From Nocardia nova (lineage in GTDB: Bacteria > Actinomycetota > Actinomycetes > Mycobacteriales > Mycobacteriaceae), in assembly GCF_002933465.1 (NCBI RefSeq), contig NZ_PSZE01000001.1, forward strand, positions 186,001-250,000: a stretch of DNA of 64,000 nucleotides. Reading direction: 5' to 3'. The translations under genes and the position numbers were made by a program. Below are positions 57,678 to 64,000 of this stretch, piece by piece; the stretch's first letter is position 1; the number at the start of each line of letters is the position of its first letter. The notes under the pieces were generated by a model, which ran no database searches, was not told the DNA's origin, and worked only from the letters and a program-made list of their open reading frames with translations.

Positions 57678-59108
57678 TCAGCCGCGCAGCGAACCCGGGT
57701 ACAGGTACCGGTCCGGCGGCGGGGTGGTGGTGTCGAGCCAGGCGGTGAAGAATCCGCTCATATCCGTCGTGGTCTTCGTTTGGATGAAGCTGCGGAATTC
57801 CGGCATGGAAGCGTTGCCGTAGGCATGTGACCGCACGAATTGCGCCACGGCGGGAAAGAACACGTCATCACCGAGTTCGTGGCGCAGCGCGTGCAGGAAC
57901 AGCGGTCCGCGCGAATACACCGTGGTGAATTCGTTTCCGGCCCCGGGATTCTGCAGCGGAATCTCCCAGTACCCCGGCTTGTCGAGCGTTTTGGCGAGCG
58001 TGCTTCGGTAGAGGGCATCGACATCCTTACCCTCTTTCCGTTCCGGCCACAGGTAATCGGCGGTATAGCTGGCGAAGCATTCATTGAGGCAGATATCCGA
58101 CCAGTTCCGCACCGACATCGAATCACCCCACCACTGGTGGGTGTTCTCGTGGACGACGGTGTTCACATCGGTCCACGGCGCGTAGATGGGCCGGGTCTGG
58201 GTCTCCAGCGAGAAATGCAGGTCGGTGTCGACGTAGATACCGCCGCCGCTTTCGAACGGATACGGGCCGTAGAGGGATTCGAGGAAATCGAGCACCTCCG
58301 GCAGCCGCTGCTCGAGCGCCCTGCCTTTGTCCGCACCCGGCGCGAAGGCGCTGATCAGCGGAGTGCCGTTCGCGCGGCGCTGTTCGAGGAAATCGAAGTG
58401 GTCGATCGCGACGGTGGTGAGATAGCCGATCGAGGGATGTTTCGAACTCCACTTCACGGTGCGCTCGTCGCCGGCGACGGTATCGCTGATTCGCAGTCCG
58501 TTCGAAACCGCTTGCCACTCTTGCGGAATCGTCACCTGCAAGTCGAAAGTCGCCTTGTCCAAGGGTGTGTCGTTGAGCGGGTACCAGGTGGTCGCCGAAT
58601 GCGGTTCACCGGCGGCGAAGGCGCCGCCGCTCGGTGAGATGGTCCAGCCGGAGTCGGGGTCGTCGGATTCGTTACCCGCGTAGTCGACCGTCACCGTGAA
58701 CGGCAGCCCGGGCAGCACCGGCAGCGCCGGTGTGACGGTCAGTTCGTGTTCACCGCCGGTGGTGAAGCCCGCCGGCAGGTTGTTCACCGACACCTTCGAG
58801 ACCGCGGGCCCGGCGTAGTCGAGGTTGAACGCGCGCAGCGGCTGCGTCGACACCGCGTCGATCCGCGCTGTACCGGTGAGATGCCTGCTCGGCGGGTCGT
58901 AATCGATGGCGACGTCGTAGTGCTGCACGTCGTAGCCGCCGTTGCCGTCGTCGGGATAGTAGGAGTCGCCGAGGCCGGGCGCCCCGGTGAACGGATCGGC
59001 GGCGGGCTGGGCCTGCGCCGGAACCGATGGCACCTGGGCGGGAAGCACCAGCGCCACCGTGCACAACGCTCCCGCCGTGAGACACCGTGCCCAGGCGTGC
59101 GACTTCAT
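57678..59108 (-). CDS. Secreted M1-family metallopeptidase
   Basis: A 476-residue exported aminopeptidase-like enzyme. The signal peptide is KSHAWARCLTAGALCTVALVLPAQVPSVPAQAQ. The M1 zinc motif is HENTHQWWGDSM near residue 315, and the second Glu is in LNECFASYTADYLWPE about 20 residues later. The substrate-side motif, usually GxMEN, is altered to FSLETQTRP. The N-terminal beta domain is typical (YDVQHYDVAIDYDPPSRHLTGTARI). The protein stops shortly after the catalytic domain, so it lacks the long helical C-terminus of PepN. Substrates outside the cell are unknown. Confidence 0.9.
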   Translation of the reverse strand: MKSHAWARCLTAGALCTVALVLPAQVPSVPAQAQPAADPFTGAPGLGDSYYPDDGNGGYDVQHYDVAIDYDPPSRHLTGTARIDAVSTQPLRAFNLDYAGPAVSKVSVNNLPAGFTTGGEHELTVTPALPVLPGLPFTVTVDYAGNESDDPDSGWTISPSGGAFAAGEPHSATTWYPLNDTPLDKATFDLQVTIPQEWQAVSNGLRISDTVAGDERTVKWSSKHPSIGYLTTVAIDHFDFLEQRRANGTPLISAFAPGADKGRALEQRLPEVLDFLESLYGPYPFESGGGIYVDTDLHFSLETQTRPIYAPWTDVNTVVHENTHQWWGDSMSVRNWSDICLNECFASYTADYLWPERKEGKDVDALYRSTLAKTLDKPGYWEIPLQNPGAGNEFTTVYSRGPLFLHALRHELGDDVFFPAVAQFVRSHAYGNASMPEFRSFIQTKTTTDMSGFFTAWLDTTTPPPDRYLYPGSLRG

Positions 59109-59193
59109 CGACCCTCCACCCTTTCGCGGCACGGCGTGCCGACCAACCGACGATGCTAGTCGGCCCCGCACCACGCGGGAACCGCCACGCGCG

Positions 59194-59859
59194 TCAACCG
59201 CGCAGTTCGTGGGGCAGTTGCTGAGGATCCAGCAGCAGCCGGCGGGAATCGACGCGACCCACCTTCTCCGCGAGGCCGAGATTGTCGGCCAGCAGTTTCC
59301 ATTCCACATCGCTGATCGCGGCGCGGGCACGCTCGATCACCCTCAGGTCGCGGGTACCCCAGGCGATCGGCATGGCGCTCATCGGCTGGCGCAGATCGCC
59401 GACCGAGCGCGGCGCGCGATCGGCTCGCACGGTCACCGCCGGAACCTGTTCGCCCGCGTCGGTGTCGTGTCCCGGCAGGGCACGCACGACGCGGGTGATC
59501 AGCGCGTAACGCGGCACGGCGCCGGGTTTGGCGAGGTTCACCAGCGCGAGCAGCGTGACACCTTTCGGGTGCCGCCCCGATACGACAGCCGGAACCAGCT
59601 CGCCCTCGGCGTACAACTTCTCGATGCGCGAGCGGTACGGCGTCCACAGCGCCACGAACAGCGCGCTGATGGTCGCCAATGCGAAGGCCACCGCCAGCAG
59701 GAACGAGTACGGGTGGTTCAGCCAGATCAGCCCGGCGGTGCCGAGGCCGAGCACGATGGCCGCGGTGAAGGCCAGGATCCGCAGCCGCCGGATATCGCGG
59801 ACGACTTCGTTCACCGCCCGGGCATGTTCGCGGTCGACCGCGAATTCGAAGCGTCGCAC
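59194..59859 (-). CDS. DUF3239 membrane protein
   Basis: A 221-residue protein with two adjacent membrane helices (residues 27-75: ILAFTAAIVLGLGTAGLIWL and FLLAVAFALATISALFVALW), then a cytoplasmic domain of about 140 residues with LYAEGELVPAVVSGRHPKGVTLLALVNLAKPG. This arrangement matches DUF3239, found in corynebacteria and nocardiae. No catalytic motif is apparent. ATG 59859 is the start. It lies between the XPB helicase gene upstream and the M1 peptidase downstream, on the same strand. Confidence 0.75.
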   Translation of the reverse strand: MRRFEFAVDREHARAVNEVVRDIRRLRILAFTAAIVLGLGTAGLIWLNHPYSFLLAVAFALATISALFVALWTPYRSRIEKLYAEGELVPAVVSGRHPKGVTLLALVNLAKPGAVPRYALITRVVRALPGHDTDAGEQVPAVTVRADRAPRSVGDLRQPMSAMPIAWGTRDLRVIERARAAISDVEWKLLADNLGLAEKVGRVDSRRLLLDPQQLPHELRG

Positions 59860-59929
59860 GTCTCAAATCCTCACATCTGTCCGGCAGCGGTAACCCAGCG
59901 GCGCGCCCACCGCGGCCCGATCGGCTGCC

Positions 59930-61588
59930 CTACCCGATCGCGGGGCCCAGCAGGTCGTCCGCATCGGTGATGCGGTAGGCATACCCCTGTTCGGCAAGGA
60001 AACGCTGGCGGTGGGCCGCGTATTCGGCATCCAGCGTGTCACGTGCCACCACCGAGTAGAAGTGGGCCTGACCGCCGTCGGACTTCGGGCGCAGCAGCCG
60101 GCCCAGCCGCTGGGCCTCCTCCTGACGGGAACCGAAGGTGCCCGAAACCTGAACGGCCACGGACGCTTCCGGCAGATCGATGGAGAAGTTCGCCACCTTG
60201 CTGACCACGAGGACCGGGATTTCGCCGTTGCGGAACGCGTCGAACAGCGCCTCACGCTCCTTGGTGCGGGTCGAGCCCTGAATCACCGGAGCGTCGAGAT
60301 GTTCGCCGAGTTCGTCGAGCTGATCGAGATAGGCCCCGATCACCAGGCTGGGCGCATCGCGGTGCCGGGCCAGGATGGATTCGACGACGGGGAGTTTCGT
60401 GCGCGCGGTGGAGCAGAGCTTGTAGCGTTCCTCCGGTTCCGCGGTGGCGTAGGCCATGCGTTCGGCTTCGGTGAGCGTGACCCGTACCTCGATGCAGTCG
60501 GCCGGCGCGATCCAGCCCTGGGCCTCGATATCCTTCCACGGCGCGTCGTAGCGTTTCGGGCCGATCAGTGAGAAGACGTCGCCCTCGCGGCCGTCCTCGC
60601 GCACCAGCGTCGCGGTGAGCCCGAGCCGGCGCCGCGACTGCAGATCGGCGGTCATCCGGAACACCGGGGCGGGCAGCAGGTGGACCTCGTCGTAGATGAC
60701 CAGGCCCCAGTCGCGGCTGTCGAACAGTTCCAGGTGCTTGTATTCGCCCTTCGTCTTGCGGGTGATCACCTGATAGGTGGCGATGGTGACCGGGCGGATC
60801 TCCTTGCGCTCGCCTGAGTACTCCCCGATCTCGTCCTCGGTCAGCGAGGTGCGCGCGAGCAGTTCTCGCTTCCACTGCCTACCGGCCACGGTGTTGGTGA
60901 CCAGGATCAACGTCGTCGCCTGCGCCTTGGCCATCGCGGCCGCGCCCACCATGGTCTTGCCCGCCCCGCAGGGCAGCACCACCACACCGGATCCGCCGGC
61001 CCAGAACGAGTCGGCGGCCAGCTCCTGATAGTCGCGCAGATGCCATTCGTGCGTGGCGAAGTCCAGATCGATGCGATGAGCCTCGCCGTCGACGTAGCCG
61101 GCGAGGTCCTCGGCGGGCCAGCCGATCTTCAACAGCATCTGTTTGATCCGCCCGCGCTCGGACGGGTGCACGACGACCGTGTCGTCGTCGATGCGGGCGC
61201 CGAGCATGGGCTGAATTTTCTTGTGCCGCAACACCTCTTCCAGCACCGCGCGATCCAGACTCACCAGCACCAGGCCGTGCGCGGGATGCTTGACCAGCTG
61301 CAGCCGCCCGTAGCGGGCCATGGTCTCGACCACGTCGACCAGCAGCGGCTGTGGCACCGCATAGCGCGAATAGCTGACCAGCGCGTCGACGACCTGTTCG
61401 GCGTCGTGCCCCGCCGCCCGCGCGTTCCACAGCGCCAGCGGCGTGACCCGGTAGGTGTGCACGTGCTCGGGTGCGCGTTCGAGTTCGGCGAACGGCGCGA
61501 TCGCCTGCCGGGCCGCATCGGCCTGCTCGTGGTCGACCTCGAGCAGCAGGGTCTTGTCGCTCTGCACGATGAGCGGTCCGTCCGTCAC
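59930..61588 (-). CDS. DNA repair helicase XPB (ERCC3-like)
   Basis: A 552-residue superfamily 2 helicase (Rv0861c type) that unwinds DNA in repair. The N-terminal 160 residues form the DNA-damage-recognition-like part. Walker A is VVLPCGAGKTMVGAAAMAKA near residue 215, the DEVH box is LVIYDEVHLLPAPVFRM, motif III is LGLTATLVRED, and motif VI is SRQEEAQRLGRLLRPKSDG. The gene starts at GTG 61588, well supported by GGAGGAGG. It is related to the Rv0862c-type gene nearby, which has the XPB-N-like domain only. Actinobacterial XPB substitutes for parts of nucleotide excision repair; the precise role is not defined. Confidence 0.95.
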   Translation of the reverse strand: MTDGPLIVQSDKTLLLEVDHEQADAARQAIAPFAELERAPEHVHTYRVTPLALWNARAAGHDAEQVVDALVSYSRYAVPQPLLVDVVETMARYGRLQLVKHPAHGLVLVSLDRAVLEEVLRHKKIQPMLGARIDDDTVVVHPSERGRIKQMLLKIGWPAEDLAGYVDGEAHRIDLDFATHEWHLRDYQELAADSFWAGGSGVVVLPCGAGKTMVGAAAMAKAQATTLILVTNTVAGRQWKRELLARTSLTEDEIGEYSGERKEIRPVTIATYQVITRKTKGEYKHLELFDSRDWGLVIYDEVHLLPAPVFRMTADLQSRRRLGLTATLVREDGREGDVFSLIGPKRYDAPWKDIEAQGWIAPADCIEVRVTLTEAERMAYATAEPEERYKLCSTARTKLPVVESILARHRDAPSLVIGAYLDQLDELGEHLDAPVIQGSTRTKEREALFDAFRNGEIPVLVVSKVANFSIDLPEASVAVQVSGTFGSRQEEAQRLGRLLRPKSDGGQAHFYSVVARDTLDAEYAAHRQRFLAEQGYAYRITDADDLLGPAIG

Positions 61589-61740
61589 GGCACCTCCTCC
61601 AGATTCTCGGGCCGGGCCCCTGCGCCCCCCTGCGCTCGGGGAATACGTCCCACATTGTTGCCGGGACCCCCGACAAATCTTCATCAACCCTACGCGAGCT
61701 GGGCAGATGTTCGCTGTGAGCGCACTCGCAACCGGAAGCG

Positions 61741-62331
61741 TCAGAGCGCCGGTCCGGACCCGCGCAGGGGCGGCCAGTCGGCGGCCGGCTCCGGCGGGTC
61801 GCCGGCCAGCCGCCCGGCGACCCAGGAATCCCTGCGCGCGCCGCGTTGCACACCCGCCCCGCGCAGCAGCCCTTCGTAGTGGAAGCCGGTCCGCCGCACC
61901 ACCGCGGCGGAGGCGATGTTGCCGACGAACGCCCGCCACTCGATGCGGGTCAGACCGAGCCCCTCGACGGCGAAACCGAAATCACAGGCCAACCGGACGC
62001 TGCGGGTCATCAACCCGCGGCCGCGCATCGCGTCGCTGAGCCAGAATCCGATCTCCGCGGCCCCGGGCTGCGGGCCGGCGTCGAGGCCGACCATGCCGGC
62101 CACCGGCCCGTCCGCTGCCGTGCGCACGGCCCAGACCGGACTGTCGGCCGCCCACCCGGGCGCGACGATATCGGTCAGGAAACCCACCGCCTCGGCGCGC
62201 CGATACGGCACCGGCACCGTCGTCCACTCCGGTATCGACGGCTGCCGGCAGCACGCGACGATCGCGTCGATATCGGCCTCGACCGGGCGCGACAACCACA
62301 CCGTCCCGTCGGTCAGTACACAGTCCTCCAC
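61741..62331 (-). CDS. GNAT-family acetyltransferase (RimJ/RimL type)
   Basis: A 196-residue N-acetyltransferase. Residues 8-30 (VWLSRPVEADIDAIVACC) begin the fold. EIGFWLSDAMRGRGLMTRSVRLACDFGFAVEGLGLTRIEW is the acetyl-CoA-binding region, with RGRGLM as the pyrophosphate loop, and NIASAAVVRRTGFHYEGLLRG is the late motif typical of RimJ/RimL-like proteins. The target, an amine or protein N-terminus, is unknown. GTG 62331 is the likely start. It diverges from the sigma-factor gene with 66 bases between. Confidence 0.88.
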   Translation of the reverse strand: MEDCVLTDGTVWLSRPVEADIDAIVACCRQPSIPEWTTVPVPYRRAEAVGFLTDIVAPGWAADSPVWAVRTAADGPVAGMVGLDAGPQPGAAEIGFWLSDAMRGRGLMTRSVRLACDFGFAVEGLGLTRIEWRAFVGNIASAAVVRRTGFHYEGLLRGAGVQRGARRDSWVAGRLAGDPPEPAADWPPLRGSGPAL

Positions 62332-62397
62332 CGCTTCATGCTGACACGCAACCCAGCGATGGCCCAGCGGATTTCCGGCGACCGTAGAATCGGACCA

Positions 62398-63339
62398 ATG
62401 GTTGCCGCGTTGCTCGCCGATTTGTTCGAATCTCATCGGGCGCATCTGCTCTCGGTGGGCTATCGGCTGACCGGCAGCGTGGCCGACGCCGAGGACGCGG
62501 TGCAGGAGAGCTGGCTGCGGCTGGCCACCACCCATCAGTCCGAGATCGAGGACCTGCGCGCCTGGCTGACGACCGTGGTCAGCCGGATCTGCCTGGATCG
62601 GCTGCGCAGCGCCGCTCTCCGGCGGGAAAGCTATGTGGGACAATGGCTTCCGGAGCCGATCGTCACCGGCGTGACGCCCTCGAATTTGCCGGATCCGCTG
62701 GAATCGGTCGTGCGCAAACAGGATTGCCGGTTCGCCGCGCTGGTAGTCCTCGACACCCTGACGCCGCCGCAGCGGGTGGCCTTCGTGCTGCACGACGGGT
62801 TCTCGGTGCCGTTCGACGAGATCGCCGAACTGCTCGAGGTGACGCCGGAGGCGGCCCGGCAGCTCGCGGTCCGGGCCCGGAAATCACTGGCCGCGGCCCC
62901 GGAACCGGTATCGGACACCGAACATGTGGCTGCCGTCCAGCGACTGCTCGAGGCGCTGTATTCCGGCGATGTGGCCGCCGTCGTCGCGGCCCTGCATCCC
63001 GATTCGGTGTTCATCGGCGATACCGGCGGCACCGCGAAGACGGCGGCGCGGACCATCGTCGGCGCGGACAAGATCGCGCGGTTCGTCCTCGGACTCATCC
63101 GGATGTATCAGGTGGAACAGGCCGAACTCTCGCCCACGGATTCCCATCGATTCGAATTCGTCGGCGTCAACGGCCAACTCGGGTTGCTGTTGCATGAGCG
63201 CGCCCCGCGCAACGGTGCGCCGGGATCACCCCCGCGCGTGGTCGGCTTCACCGTCCGCGACGGACTGGTCTGGGGCACTTACGATGTCGCCAATCCCGCG
63301 AAGCTCGGCGGCATTCGTCCACCCCGAGATCCGGCGTAG
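62398..63339 (+). CDS. ECF sigma factor of the SigJ/ECF41 type with SnoaL-like C-terminus
   Basis: A 313-residue sigma factor. Region 2 is LFESHRAHLLSVGYRLTGSVADAEDAVQESWLRL followed by LRAWLTTVVSRICLDRLRS; region 4 is LDTLTPPQRVAFVLHDGFSVPFDEIAELLEVTPEAARQLAVRARKSL. The last 120 residues form a SnoaL-like domain (VQRLLEALYSGDVAAVVAALHPDSVFIGDTGGTAKTAARTIVG), which in ECF41 proteins regulates the sigma core; the DTGGTAKTA motif replaces DGGGK. No anti-sigma gene is adjacent, in agreement with self-regulation. ATG 62398 is the start. Confidence 0.9.
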   Translation: MVAALLADLFESHRAHLLSVGYRLTGSVADAEDAVQESWLRLATTHQSEIEDLRAWLTTVVSRICLDRLRSAALRRESYVGQWLPEPIVTGVTPSNLPDPLESVVRKQDCRFAALVVLDTLTPPQRVAFVLHDGFSVPFDEIAELLEVTPEAARQLAVRARKSLAAAPEPVSDTEHVAAVQRLLEALYSGDVAAVVAALHPDSVFIGDTGGTAKTAARTIVGADKIARFVLGLIRMYQVEQAELSPTDSHRFEFVGVNGQLGLLLHERAPRNGAPGSPPRVVGFTVRDGLVWGTYDVANPAKLGGIRPPRDPA

Positions 63340-63511
63340 CCGCCGGAACGCATCGCGCGTCCCGGCGGCTCGACCTCCTTCTTCCCCTGGGGGAACCCAC
63401 ACCACGACAGGGTCGTCACTGCTGTATCGACGGACTACGGAGTGGACGAACCGGTCCACATGTCCGGGGTGTGCGCCGCGGGCACGACGGCGGTATCGCT
63501 ACGTTGGGACC

Positions 63512-64000
63512 ATGTCAGCCATCCCCACCGTCGCCCGCCTGCGCCCGTTCCGCGCCACGATCTTCGCGGAGATGACCGAGCTGGCCGTGCGCCACGACGC
63601 GGTCAACCTCGGCCAGGGATTCCCCGATTCGGACGGCCCGGCCGCGATGCTGGAGGTGGCCCGCACCGCCATCGCCGACGGGCTGAACCAGTACCCACCC
63701 GGGCGCGGAATGCCCGTGCTGCGTCGGGCGATCGCGGCGGACCGGAAGCGCCGCTACGGGGTGGACTACGACGTCGAATCGCAGGTCGTGGTCACCGTAG
63801 GCGCTACCGAGGCGATCGCGGCGGCGGTACTCGGCCTGGTGGAGGCCGACGAGGAGGTGGTGCTGATCGAGCCGTACTACGACTCCTACGCCGCGGTGGT
63901 CGCCCTGGCCGGCGCCTCCCGCCGCACCGCGCGGCTGGTGCCGGACGGCAACGGATTCGTCCTCGATCTGGACAGCCTGCGCGCGGCGATCACGCCGAAA
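63512..64000 (+). CDS. dapC: N-succinyldiaminopimelate aminotransferase DapC-like (3' end outside window)
   Basis: The first 163 residues of a PLP-dependent aminotransferase. The N-terminal stretch RPFRATIFAEMTELAVRHDAVNLGQGFPDSDGP and the following GLNQYPPGRGMPVLRRAIAADRKRRYGVDYD, VVVTVGATEAIAAAVLGLVEADEEVVLIEPYYDSYAAVVALAGA closely resemble DapC of M. tuberculosis (Rv0858c) in lysine/DAP synthesis. The PLP Lys lies beyond the window. Kynurenine aminotransferase-like enzymes look similar, so the specific reaction is inferred from synteny. ATG 63512 is the start. Confidence 0.88.
   Translation, partial: MSAIPTVARLRPFRATIFAEMTELAVRHDAVNLGQGFPDSDGPAAMLEVARTAIADGLNQYPPGRGMPVLRRAIAADRKRRYGVDYDVESQVVVTVGATEAIAAAVLGLVEADEEVVLIEPYYDSYAAVVALAGASRRTARLVPDGNGFVLDLDSLRAAITPK

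Overview
The window is high-GC actinobacterial DNA from the mycolic-acid group, most likely Nocardia or a close relative. The gene content and order recall the Mycobacterium tuberculosis stretch Rv0858c-Rv0909: dapC, xpB helicase, the Rv0862c-type protein, rpfA, cspB, the Rv0875c/Rv0876c/Rv0877 group, a MarR regulator with a DUF2530 protein, TrmH-type methyltransferase, sepH, serC, citA, gltA2, prrAB, accD3, echA6, an Rv0906-type hydrolase and an Rv0909-type antitoxin are all here. Rv comparisons are from memory, not from a search. Nocardia-like insertions include a conservon, an ECF transporter fusion, a hemophore-like protein and several small secreted or membrane proteins.

Layout. 0-8 kb: the end of an acyl-CoA dehydrogenase, a pseudouridine synthase, a metallophosphoesterase, a Baeyer-Villiger-type monooxygenase, an ECF transporter (membrane domain plus two ATPases in one chain, then EcfT) and a small secreted protein. 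8-17 kb: three-part LigD, an antitoxin-like protein, an EchA6/metallo-beta-lactamase pair, a second flavin monooxygenase, an aldo/keto reductase and AccD3. 17-22 kb: a four-gene conservon (sensor kinase, roadblock, DUF742, GTPase) whose kinase carries a long LPQR-repeat tail. 22-31 kb: propionyl/acetyl-CoA synthetase, hemophore-like protein, PrrA/PrrB, a shortened YhgE-like protein, FKBP isomerase, RNA methyltransferase, DUF2537, DUF6928 and SepH. 31-40 kb: SerC, a polysaccharide-deacetylase lipoprotein, CitA diverging from PdxH across a tandem hairpin array, an MFS exporter and GltA2. 40-53 kb: Eis-like acetyltransferase, YccF, MarR with its probable operator, TetR, a 960-residue sacsin/Hsp90-type ATPase following a DUF3027 gene, a glutaminyl cyclotransferase lipoprotein, an MFS protein, DUF2771, CspB and a c-di-AMP-riboswitch-controlled Rpf. 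53-64 kb: Rv0862c-type protein, lipoproteins, M1 peptidase, XPB helicase, GNAT, an ECF41/SigJ-type sigma factor and the start of dapC.

Functional links. Central carbon and propionate metabolism (two citrate synthases, PrpE-type synthetase, AccD3), cell-wall remodelling and resuscitation (Rpf, deacetylase, dapC), DNA repair (LigD, XPB) and signalling (conservon, PrrAB, MarR, TetR, ECF sigma) dominate. Many pairs overlap by four bases (ATGA/GTGA), so translational coupling is common. The most unusual signals are a 14-codon minigene linking prrA to prrB, three perfect 25-bp hairpin repeats between citA and pdxH, exact palindromes upstream of pdxH and between marR and its neighbour, the LPQR tail, the sacsin-like ATPase operon and a hydrophobic small ORF at 56.7 kb. 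No rRNA, tRNA, CRISPR array, insertion sequence or prophage was recognised.
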